The notes under the pieces are model-generated. The model did not search any database, was not told where the DNA came from, and worked only from the letters and a program-made list of their open reading frames with translations. The position numbers and the translations under genes were made by a program. A stretch of DNA of 41,674 bases from CAZXVW01 sp964644025 (GTDB lineage: Bacteria; Acidobacteriota; Terriglobia; Bryobacterales; Bryobacteraceae): NCBI GenBank assembly GCA_964644025.1, contig CAZXVW010000011.1:1-41674 (forward strand), read 5' to 3'. Shown here one piece after another: positions 8,228-14,800 of the stretch (position 1 is its first letter; each line of letters opens with the position of its first letter).

Positions 8228-8383
8228 CGACAAACGGACCGGTCGCTGCGCAATTTGCGCGATCCGGGTAATAATAGGTCCGTTTCTACAACGACGAGAG
8301 CCCTCCGTCCAGGAGCAGCCAATCCGGAGCCGCCCCCTCTCCCGGCTGGCCTGGACGGAGGCCCCCCCTTCATTATTTTTTGT
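8228..8383 (+). ncRNA. Candidate sigma-54-driven structured small RNA or leader
   Basis: RNA starting near 8228 would fold at once. AAACGGACC (8232-8240) pairs perfectly with GGTCCGTTT (8277-8285), enclosing an inner stem GCGC-AATTT-GCGC (8248-8260). A second hairpin pairs CCTCCGTCCAGG (8302-8313) with CCTGGACGGAGG (8350-8361), with a nested AGCCG/CGGCT stem (8328-8332 with 8343-8347). A TTCATTATTTTTT run follows. No good start codon with a Shine-Dalgarno sequence is present, so a non-coding RNA of about 155 nt is the simplest reading. It could instead be the 5' leader of the UPF0251-DUF364 transcript if termination is incomplete. It resembles no RNA family I recognise. Confidence 0.45.
8302..8381 (+). 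terminator. Possible intrinsic terminator (atypical)
   Basis: A 12-base-pair perfect stem (8302-8313 with 8350-8361), with an inner 5-pair stem, is followed by seven Cs and then TTCATTATTTTTT. The T-run begins about 14 bases after the stem instead of directly, so termination may be partial. It stands between the sigma-54 promoter and the separate promoter of the UPF0251 gene, where a terminator would make sense. Confidence 0.4.
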
Positions 8384-8444
8384 GAGGCTGCCCGATTCGG
8401 GGCCGGGTTTTTGTCGGCTGCCTGCTGAGCCAGAGTCCGCTGGC

Positions 8445-8474
8445 TTGACTTCATTTCGGGCATATGCCCATAAT
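8445..8474 (+). promoter_or_regulatory. Housekeeping promoter of UPF0251-DUF364 operon
   Basis: TTGACT (8445-8450) and CATAAT (8469-8474) are separated by 18 bases, each differing from consensus at one base. The spacer contains the palindrome GGGCATATGCCC. A protein bound there would block RNA polymerase, which points to repression. The start codon lies 41 bases downstream of the -10. Confidence 0.65.
8458..8469. promoter_or_regulatory. Palindromic operator in UPF0251 promoter
   Basis: GGGCATATGCCC is a perfect 12-base palindrome filling the end of the spacer and touching the -10 element. With its flank CATAA it resembles the 2415-2434 site (both contain GCATATGC.CATAA). Because it lies in the promoter of a DNA-binding protein gene, autorepression by UPF0251 is the simplest inference. 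Confidence 0.6.
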
Positions 8475-8515
8475 GAGACAGCATCGCTCTTGGTCAATCC
8501 AGGGAGGCATGTTAA

Positions 8516-8842
8516 ATGGCAAGACCCCCCCGCAGCCGCTATGTGGGCCAGTTGCCGGGAGCTGACTATTTCAAGCCCCGTGGGATTCCTCTCTCCCAAC
8601 TCGGCGAGATTGTGTTGAGGGTGGACGAGATTGAAGCTATGCGCCTGGCGGACCTGGAGGGGTTGTACCAGGAGCAAGCGGCGCAGCAGATGAACGTGTC
8701 CCGGCAAACGTTTGGAAGAATCATCAACTCGGCCCACCGCAAGGTGGCCGAGGCGCTGGTCGAGGGCAAGGCGCTGCGGATTGAGGGTGGCCGGTTCCGG
8801 GGACGCGGCCCTGGGCGGGCCGACCGGGCGAGGCAGGCATGA
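8516..8842 (+). CDS. UPF0251 (DUF134) family DNA-binding protein
   Basis: The 108-residue protein is a full-length UPF0251 member, a family of small predicted DNA-binding proteins. The recognisable core runs from FKPRGIPLSQLGEIVLRVDEIEAMRLADLEGLYQEQAA into a sigma-70-region-4-like helix-turn-helix, MNVSRQTFGRII (59-70), then VAEALVEGKALRIEGG (77-92). The tail is basic and glycine-rich. The start ATG follows GGGAGG at normal spacing. It overlaps the DUF364 gene by ATGA. Family members often sit next to iron-molybdenum-cofactor (NifX/NifB-like) or metal genes (recalled, not checked). The promoter palindrome supports autoregulation. Its ligand, if any, is unknown. Confidence 0.88.
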   Translation: MARPPRSRYVGQLPGADYFKPRGIPLSQLGEIVLRVDEIEAMRLADLEGLYQEQAAQQMNVSRQTFGRIINSAHRKVAEALVEGKALRIEGGRFRGRGPGRADRARQA

Positions 8843-9609
8843 TTATCGATGAACTGGTAGAGATTGTTCTGCCACGATGTGGAGGCAAGGCTATCGCCGA
8901 CGTGCGAATTGGGCTGGGTTACACTTCGGTCCGACTGGCTGACGGAGGCTGCGGCCTGGCCTATACGTTCCGGGGCGAGATCCCGCCCGGGTGTAACGTT
9001 ATTCTGGAGGCGGGTAGTCTGGCTGGCCGGCCGGCCGCGGAGATCGTCGAGTGGGCGGCCCGGCTCAGGAGCATCGAGGCCTCGGTAGGGGTAGCGACGC
9101 TGAACGCGCTGATCCCGGTGCCGGATGAGGCGCAGGTCGCCGATATCGTTGCAAATCTTGAGGCCGGACCAGACGACGTCGTTGGTATGGTCGGCTATTT
9201 TGGCCCGGTGGTGAAGAAGCTTCGGAAACGGGTCGCCCGCGTGCTGGTCTTCGAGCGAACGAGCACGGCTGCCGAAGGCCTGCTGCCGGATTGGGCGGCG
9301 CCGAAGTTGCTTCCGGAATGCGACATCGCGATCGTTTCGGCGACGACGATCATCAACCGGACTTTAGACGGGCTACTGGCGCACTGTAAGCGGGCTAGAG
9401 AGGTGGTCCTGCTCGGACCGACGACGCCGATGCTGCCCGGGTTTTTTGCCCGGCGTGGCGTGACGATGCTTTCCGGGCTGAGAGTCAAGCAGCCGGAGCG
9501 GCTGCTGCAAATCGTGAGCGAGGGTGGGGGAACAAGGACTTTCGGCCCGGCGGTGGAGAAAGTGACGCTCCGGACGGCCCCGGCCCGTGACCGCCGGGAG
9601 GAAGCGTGA
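8839..9609 (+). CDS. DUF364 domain protein, putative heavy-metal chelation
   Basis: This 256-residue protein has the two-part architecture of the DUF4213-DUF364 family: an enolase-N-like N-terminal part (about 1-90, with RIGLGYTSVRLADGGCGLAYTF) and a Rossmann-like C-terminal part (about 100-250, with VGMVGYFGPVVKKLRKR, VLVFER, CDIAIVSATTIINRTLDGLL and VLLGPTTPMLPG). The family was named from structural work suggesting metal chelation and a role near molybdenum or iron metabolism; no reaction is established. It is translationally coupled to the UPF0251 gene by ATGA overlap and so probably shares its palindrome-controlled promoter. It is cytoplasmic, with no signal peptide. Confidence 0.8.
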   Translation: MIIDELVEIVLPRCGGKAIADVRIGLGYTSVRLADGGCGLAYTFRGEIPPGCNVILEAGSLAGRPAAEIVEWAARLRSIEASVGVATLNALIPVPDEAQVADIVANLEAGPDDVVGMVGYFGPVVKKLRKRVARVLVFERTSTAAEGLLPDWAAPKLLPECDIAIVSATTIINRTLDGLLAHCKRAREVVLLGPTTPMLPGFFARRGVTMLSGLRVKQPERLLQIVSEGGGTRTFGPAVEKVTLRTAPARDRREEA

Positions 9610-9701
9610 GCCGGGGCCGGAGTTGGCAAGAGCCGCCGGGCTGGTTATGATTGAATCCGACCGTGCTGGACGGTTTCAGGGGGGCGCGGGGTGAGAGGAT
9701 T

Positions 9702-10763
9702 ATGAAACATTCAGGAATCGCTCTGCTGGTGTGCTGCTTCGCAGGCGGGGCCGCTTTGATCAGCACGGGATGCAGCCGCGGGCGACAGCCCGCGCTGAGG
9801 CCGGACTCGCCGGAGATGAGGATGTTTGCGCCGCTGCCCGCCGTGATGGCGTCGGCGAAGAACCCGGTTACCGAGGAAAAGGTGAAACTGGGCCGGATGC
9901 TGTACTACGATCCGAGACTTTCCAAAAGTCAGGAGATCTCCTGCAACACCTGTCATTTGTTGGACAGGTTCGGGGTCGATGGCGAACCAACCTCGGACGG
10001 CCATAATGACCAGCAAGGAGAGCGGAATTCGCCGTCCGTTTATAACGCGGCCGGTCATTTCGTTCAGTTTTGGGATGGGCGGGCCCCCGACGTTGAGGAG
10101 CAGGCGAAAATGCCGGTGTTGAACCCAATCGAGATGGCGATGCCTTCCGAGGCGCGAGTGTTGAAGGTTCTGAAGTCGATGCCGGAGTATGTGGCGGCGT
10201 TCCGGGCCGCTTTTCCCGATGGGCAGGACCCGGTCACCTTCGACAACATGGCCAAAGCGATTGGCGCCTTCGAGCGAAAGCTGGTGACGCCGTCGCGATG
10301 GGACCAGTTTCTCAAGGGCGACGCGACGGCGCTCAGCGAGGCTGAGATCCGAGGCCTGGAACAGTTTCTGAACCAGGGCTGCGAGTCCTGCCACATGGGA
10401 CCCTACCTGGGCGGCAATCTTTACCAGGAACTCGGGGTGGTGAAACCGTGGCCTGACACCTCGGATAAAGGGCGTTACGAGGTGACGGGTAACGAAGCTG
10501 ACAAGATGGTGTTCAAGGTTCCCTCTTTGCGAAACGTTGCCGAGACGGCGCCCTACTTTCATGATGGCAAGGTAGCCAGTCTCGGCGAAGCTGTCCGCTT
10601 GATGGCAGAGCACGAACTCGGCGCGCAGCTTACTGCGGAGCAGGTGGATTCCATCATCGCGTTTTTGAGCGCCCTGACCGGAGAAATCCCCGCCGACTAC
10701 ATCAAAGAACCCGAACTGCCGGAGAGCACGGCGCAAACCCCGAAGGCGGACCTGAGCAATTGA
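9702..10763 (+). CDS. Di-haem cytochrome c peroxidase (CcpA/MauG family)
   Basis: The protein (353 residues from ATG 9702) has two haem c motifs, CNTCH at 81-85 and CESCH at 227-231, with the family stretches GRMLYYDPRLSKS, RNSPSVYNAA, FWDGRAPDVEEQ, FKVPSLRNVAETAPYFHDG and a C-terminal IIAFLSALTG. It should act in the periplasm, reducing peroxide with electrons from small cytochromes, or as a MauG-like modifying enzyme. The N-terminus has a signal sequence ending ISTGC, which may be a loose lipoprotein box. I chose 9702 over an upstream TTG (9651) because GAGAGGA precedes it and the signal peptide then starts properly. Its stop overlaps the TTG start of the thioesterase gene. Confidence 0.92.
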   Translation: MKHSGIALLVCCFAGGAALISTGCSRGRQPALRPDSPEMRMFAPLPAVMASAKNPVTEEKVKLGRMLYYDPRLSKSQEISCNTCHLLDRFGVDGEPTSDGHNDQQGERNSPSVYNAAGHFVQFWDGRAPDVEEQAKMPVLNPIEMAMPSEARVLKVLKSMPEYVAAFRAAFPDGQDPVTFDNMAKAIGAFERKLVTPSRWDQFLKGDATALSEAEIRGLEQFLNQGCESCHMGPYLGGNLYQELGVVKPWPDTSDKGRYEVTGNEADKMVFKVPSLRNVAETAPYFHDGKVASLGEAVRLMAEHELGAQLTAEQVDSIIAFLSALTGEIPADYIKEPELPESTAQTPKADLSN

Positions 10764-11191
10764 GCACTCCAAGCGTTGAGACGATCCTTGCCCGGCCACA
10801 GACGCGCTGTCTGGTATGCGGACCTGATAATCCCCGAGGCTTGCAGCTTCAGTTCACATCGGGACCGGCAGGGGCAGTGCAGGCCCGCTGGAAAGCGTCC
10901 AGAGATTGGGAAGGCTTTGCGGGAGTTCTGCACGGCGGCATTATTTCCACGCTGCTGGACGAGGCCATGGCGAAGGCCGTGCTGGCGGGCCGGCACCGGG
11001 CCATGACGTGCGAGCTGAAGGTTCGGTACCGGCATTACGTCGCCACCGGTGAGGAGCTGGTCATTCGGGGGTGGATCAGCGAAGTGAAAAAGCGAAAAAT
11101 CCTGACCGAAGCGAGCGTCTCCACCGAAGCGGGTGAAGAGCGCGCGCATGGGTGGGGCGTGTTTCTCACCGTAGGCAAGCCCGGCGAGTGA
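10760..11191 (+). CDS. PaaI-like hot-dog fold thioesterase
   Basis: The 143-residue protein is a single hot-dog domain. FAGVLHGGIISTLLDEAMAKA (about 53-73) is the conserved PaaI-type helix with the His-Gly-Gly motif and the acidic residue used in acyl-CoA hydrolysis. The N-terminal CLVCGPDNPRGLQLQF is common in the UPF0152-like/4HBT_2 branch. The start is TTG at 10760, overlapping the peroxidase stop, which implies coupled translation. The acyl-CoA substrate is not known. A terminator directly follows. Confidence 0.85.
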   Translation: MSTPSVETILARPQTRCLVCGPDNPRGLQLQFTSGPAGAVQARWKASRDWEGFAGVLHGGIISTLLDEAMAKAVLAGRHRAMTCELKVRYRHYVATGEELVIRGWISEVKKRKILTEASVSTEAGEERAHGWGVFLTVGKPGE

Positions 11192-11205
11192 ACGGGATCT
11201 GATGA

Positions 11206-13569
11206 TCAGGCTGGGCGCCGGCCGCTGCGGCCGCCCGGGCTTCTTTTTTGGCTGAGGACGCGGGTGTAACTGTCGACGAGCGCTCGCGTGAGAACCGCAA
11301 TATCCTGCCGGGTTTCCACGTGAGTCCTGGCGCGGGCGGCCATGGCGGCGGCAGCGGCGGGATCGTGAAACAGATCGAGGATCTTGCAGGCGAACGCCGC
11401 CGGGTCGTCGGCGAGCGCGCAGAGGTCCCCGTCGCTGGTGGTGAGACCCTCGGCGCCGAGACGCGTGGACACGGCCGGGATGCCGGCGGCGAAAGCCTCC
11501 AGGAGTTTGACGCGGATCCCCGAGCCGCTCAGGATAGGACAGACGAAGACAGAATACCGGGCTAGTGGTTCCCGCACGTCCGGGACGAATCCCCGGAGTT
11601 CAACCGCCCTGTTCAGGGTGGGCAAAGAATGGGTGGCGGGAGGATCGCTGCCGACGACGATGAGTTTTGCTTTCGGCTCGGCGGCGAGGACGCGGGGGAG
11701 AACTTCCCGCAGCAGCCAGCCCAAGGCGTCAACGTTCGGGCGGTGGCGAAAACTGCCGACAAATAGCATGGTGAGTGGTTCCCGGCCTCGGGGCTGAAAT
11801 TGATAACGGCCAACATCGATGCCGGCGCGGAGGTCATCGTCGAGCCGATCCCGCAACGTTGGCAGGAATCCGGCCAGGTAGTCCGCGTTTGCCGGGCTGC
11901 ACACCTGCACGCGGTCGAGCTGAGGCAACAGGTGCAATTCGTAATGAAGAGCTCTCATGTACTCATAGAGGGCCCGGATCTTCTCGGCCGCGTGAGGGAG
12001 CCGGCCCAGGATGCGACCCACCGACTGGAAGTAAACGTCGTGTTCGAACAGGATGCAGGCGAGCTGACCGAAGTGGCCCAGGTATTGGCCCATCGGCATG
12101 TACTCCAGTTGTAATACATCAATCTCGTCGGTGAAGATCTTCCGGTGGATCCGCCACCGCATCTCGTCGCTGGCGAACTCGCTGACGGCGTGGGGAACGA
12201 TGGGCACCACCGGCTTGGAGTGTTGGCCCGGGTTCCGGCGAACAAACTCGGCTGAGGCGCAGCGCCGGATGAGGTCGGTGTGAGCGGCGATTTCGTGGTC
12301 GTGGTTGACCATGACGAGCAGGTGCAGCTCAGTGAGCCGCGCCAACTGATGGCATGTTTGCAGCATGAAAACGCCACCGCCATGGTCAGGGGGGCAGAGG
12401 CGGTACGGGGAAACAAACAAGACCCGAAGGCGTTCCCTTCTGGCAGGCAAACGCAGAAAGCGATCCCGGAAGTAGCCTCCCAGAGGCCGACGAAAGGCTT
12501 CCGTATCATTGATCAAAGCTAGCCTGCGCGCTCGCCACCGGGAGCGCAGGGCGGAAGGGAGCCCGCAGAACGCTTTCCAGAGGCCGGCGAGGCTGGCCCG
12601 GCCGGGTGAGTTGCCGAAAATGGCGGTGATCAGGGCGCCGGCGAATGTAACGGCAAAGTGCGAAATCAGGCGGGGCCATTCATGGATGTTCTTCCAGCAA
12701 AACAGGATGAAGTTCTTCTGCAGTACACACTGGATCTGGTCTGCGGTGAAGCTCCTCCCGATGGTTCCCCGATGCTCGTGGAAGACCCTGCTGCGGGGTT
12801 CATAGAGGACCTTCCATCCCCGTTTCCAGGCTTGATAGCCCAAGTCGGTGTCTTCCAGGTAAAACGGCGCAAACAGGGAATCGAACCCTCCGAGCTCGAG
12901 GAACTTGCGCCGGTCAAACGCCGTGGAGCCTCCACCCCCGTAGAAACACGGAAACAGCCGGCTGACCTGCTCATCGATGCGGTGCCGCACCCGCAGTGAG
13001 CCGTTTTCCCACCAGCCTTCCGTCAAACCGGTTTCTTCGCGGACCTTAACGGGGTCGCTGAAAAAGATCTGGCAGGAAACCGAGAAGACCTTATCATCTG
13101 TAAATCCTTCCAGTAGGGGCTGGAGGAACCCCGGATCGACACGCATGTCGCTGTTCAAGAGAAGCACGAGGTCATTGGTGGCCGCTGCGACACCCGCGTT
13201 GCACCCGCCGCCGAAGCCAAGGTTGCGGGGCAGAGCCAGCAGGCGGATGCCGGGGAACCTTTGACGGACCAATTCAGCGCTGCCGTCGGTGGAGCCGTTA
13301 TCGACGACGATGATCTCGTTGGACGGATTGCCGCGTGCGGCGGCGACGACCGAGGGAAGGTATCGTTCGAGCAGATGGCGGCCGTTCCAGTTTGGGATCA
13401 CGATGGAGACGGCGTCGCGGCGAGGGCGGGTGTTCTGCGGAGGCATTCGCGGTCTGCGAATCCAAAAGAGCACGTCGGTGATGAGGAGGGCTATGGCCGA
13501 AACCAGGAGCAGGACCGGGGAGATGAGCAAGAGGGGGAGAGACCGGAGCAGCCGGGCAAGCGCACGCAT
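11206..13569 (-). CDS. Fused GT2-GT4 glycosyltransferase, membrane-anchored
   Basis: This 787-residue protein joins two glycosyltransferases. A TM segment near 10-35 precedes a GT-A (GT2) domain with VSIVIPNWNG, VVDNGSTDGS, LLNSDMRVDP (DxD-like) and YLEDTDLGYQAWKRGW. A hydrophobic stretch (LISHFAVTFAGALITAIFG) separates it from a GT-B (GT4) domain with LRVLFVSPYRLCPPDHGGG, LLFVGSFRHRPNVDAL and the donor-site motif GSGIRVKLLEAFAAGIPAVST. It should add two sugars, or act sequentially, in synthesis of a surface polysaccharide. I chose ATG 13569, one base past the methyltransferase stop, over an in-frame ATG at 13602 that would overlap. It is the last gene of the ABC-methyltransferase-GT operon. 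Confidence 0.88.
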   Translation of the reverse strand: MRALARLLRSLPLLLISPVLLLVSAIALLITDVLFWIRRPRMPPQNTRPRRDAVSIVIPNWNGRHLLERYLPSVVAAARGNPSNEIIVVDNGSTDGSAELVRQRFPGIRLLALPRNLGFGGGCNAGVAAATNDLVLLLNSDMRVDPGFLQPLLEGFTDDKVFSVSCQIFFSDPVKVREETGLTEGWWENGSLRVRHRIDEQVSRLFPCFYGGGGSTAFDRRKFLELGGFDSLFAPFYLEDTDLGYQAWKRGWKVLYEPRSRVFHEHRGTIGRSFTADQIQCVLQKNFILFCWKNIHEWPRLISHFAVTFAGALITAIFGNSPGRASLAGLWKAFCGLPSALRSRWRARRLALINDTEAFRRPLGGYFRDRFLRLPARRERLRVLFVSPYRLCPPDHGGGVFMLQTCHQLARLTELHLLVMVNHDHEIAAHTDLIRRCASAEFVRRNPGQHSKPVVPIVPHAVSEFASDEMRWRIHRKIFTDEIDVLQLEYMPMGQYLGHFGQLACILFEHDVYFQSVGRILGRLPHAAEKIRALYEYMRALHYELHLLPQLDRVQVCSPANADYLAGFLPTLRDRLDDDLRAGIDVGRYQFQPRGREPLTMLFVGSFRHRPNVDALGWLLREVLPRVLAAEPKAKLIVVGSDPPATHSLPTLNRAVELRGFVPDVREPLARYSVFVCPILSGSGIRVKLLEAFAAGIPAVSTRLGAEGLTTSDGDLCALADDPAAFACKILDLFHDPAAAAAMAARARTHVETRQDIAVLTRALVDSYTRVLSQKRSPGGRSGRRPA
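11213..11249 (+). terminator. Intrinsic terminator of the peroxidase-thioesterase operon
   Basis: GGCC-GCTGC-GGCC, extended by GGGC/GCCC around a small bulge, is followed by TTCTTTTTT (11241-11249). It lies 22 bases after the thioesterase stop and inside the last codons of the convergent glycosyltransferase gene, so the same bases encode that protein's C-terminus. Confidence 0.7.
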
Positions 13570-13570
13570 G

Positions 13571-14800
13571 TTATTTCCGCGGAACTCCAGGACCCAGGCC
13601 AAAGGCGCGTCCGAGGCGGACCCATCGGGAAGCTTCCATCACCGCAACGCGGGCTTCCAACTCCTGAACCCTGGCGTCGAGGCTCTGCGCCCAGGCGGTG
13701 CGTTCCTGCAGGTCTTTTTCCGTTTGGTGGAGAACGTCGACACAGCGGGCTAATTCCCGGGATTTCGTCTCCAGTTCTTGCTGGGTTTTCATGGCCCATC
13801 TCGATTGGGATTCGCTCTCGCGTTCCAGAGAAGCAATTTTCTCTTCATAGCCCGTGGAGATTTCTGCGATGGCGGCGTCTTGGGTGGCGTGGAGCTCATC
13901 GAGGCGGCGCCGGGCTTCTTCCAGCTCGGCGTTGAGCTGCTCCGCCCATTGATTCCGTTCTTCGAGTTCCTGCTCCAGGGTGCGAAATCGCTCGAGGAGT
14001 TCGGCGTGCTCCTGCTTCGCCTTCTCCAGCCAGGCATCTTTCTTCCGCAGCTCATCTTCGAGGAGTTCAATGTGCTGGCCGCGCTCCCGGAGGACATTGG
14101 CGGTGGAAGGAACATGGACGAAAGTCGGCGCTCCAGTCTGGGGGGATGCGGCGCAGACGGCGATGAAGAAATTCGATTCCTCCGGTTTTGCGGTTTGCGT
14201 TTCCACGCTGGCCTCCGTCCCGGTGGCCGGTCCGCTCGGCTGGAATATAATGCTGGGGCCGTGGTTCTGAAGAAAGAAAGAGACGTGTGAAAAGTGGTTC
14301 GTGAGCTCCCGTTGGAATTCCTCGAAATCGAACTCGTGGCGATGGTACGGATTTGGCCCGGACAAGCGCCGGGATTCCGAATAGAAATCCTTATTGGGTG
14401 TTGACACGATGAATTGGCCGCCGGGGGCCAGCACGCGCCTGGATTCGCGTAGCAAAGACGCCCAGTCGTCCACGTGCTCAATGATTTCGAATGCGACCAC
14501 GAGATCGATGGTCCCGTCTCTCAATGGCAAGGCGGTTGCGGACGCTTGCAGGAACGCCAGGTTCGGCCGTCCGTAATGCTGGCGAGCGTAGCGGACCGCC
14601 TCTTCAGCGACATCCAGGCCGATCACGCTGGCGGCCGGGCGGGCGAGGTCCCCTGCACCGTAGCCCGTGCCGCAACCCACATCCAGCACACGCTTGTTGC
14701 GGCACAACCGTGCGGCGAACAGGTACCGGGAGCGGTGTTCGTTCCACAGGTCCGGGTCGACTTCGCCCGGGATAACGCGTTCCCCAGTGAATTCAGCCAA
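13571..14800 (-). CDS. SAM methyltransferase with C-terminal coiled coil (WbdD-like layout)
   Basis: The protein (409 residues from TTG 14800) starts with AEFTGERVIPGEVDPDLWNEHRS and a class I methyltransferase fold: VLDVGCGTGYG (38-48), GLDVAEEAV, LVVAFEIIEHVDDW and VLAPGGQFIVSTPN. From about 236 to 389 it becomes a heptad-rich coiled coil with recurring Trp motifs (DAWLE, NQWAEQL, SRWAMK, TAWAQSL). It ends in a basic amphipathic segment, SRWVRLGRAFGLGP. TTG 14800 has GGAGAA at good spacing and overlaps the ABC stop by 8 bases; ATG 14833 is the alternative. In E. coli O9a, WbdD caps the chain with a methyl group and its coiled coil sets chain length. The similar layout beside a Wzt-like ATPase suggests an analogous job, but no kinase domain is present. 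Confidence 0.82.
   Translation of the reverse strand: MAEFTGERVIPGEVDPDLWNEHRSRYLFAARLCRNKRVLDVGCGTGYGAGDLARPAASVIGLDVAEEAVRYARQHYGRPNLAFLQASATALPLRDGTIDLVVAFEIIEHVDDWASLLRESRRVLAPGGQFIVSTPNKDFYSESRRLSGPNPYHRHEFDFEEFQRELTNHFSHVSFFLQNHGPSIIFQPSGPATGTEASVETQTAKPEESNFFIAVCAASPQTGAPTFVHVPSTANVLRERGQHIELLEDELRKKDAWLEKAKQEHAELLERFRTLEQELEERNQWAEQLNAELEEARRRLDELHATQDAAIAEISTGYEEKIASLERESESQSRWAMKTQQELETKSRELARCVDVLHQTEKDLQERTAWAQSLDARVQELEARVAVMEASRWVRLGRAFGLGPGVPRK

Larger units (their letters stand above)
7886..8515. other. 630-base regulatory intergenic region
   Basis: This long gap has no convincing coding frame; the overlapping open frames lack supported starts and conserved motifs. It holds, in order, an inverted repeat that may be an activator site (8011-8035), a sigma-54 promoter (8201-8217), two RNA hairpins within 8232-8361, a loose T-rich run (8376-8381), and a housekeeping promoter with a palindrome in its spacer (8445-8474). 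A weak stem also overlaps the stop codon of the upstream gene (7872-7891), but it has no T-tract. Confidence 0.6.

Noticed and set aside
8257..8290. GATCCGGGTAATAATAGG resembles part of a TPP riboswitch.
   Set aside because: The CUGAGA half and the required AGGGA pairing are missing, and the segment pairs in a different 9-base stem.
8040..8618. Open frames across the regulatory gap (for example 8040-8618 plus, 8120-8737 minus).
   Set aside because: They lack ribosome sites and family motifs, and overlap the UPF0251 gene and strong promoter elements.
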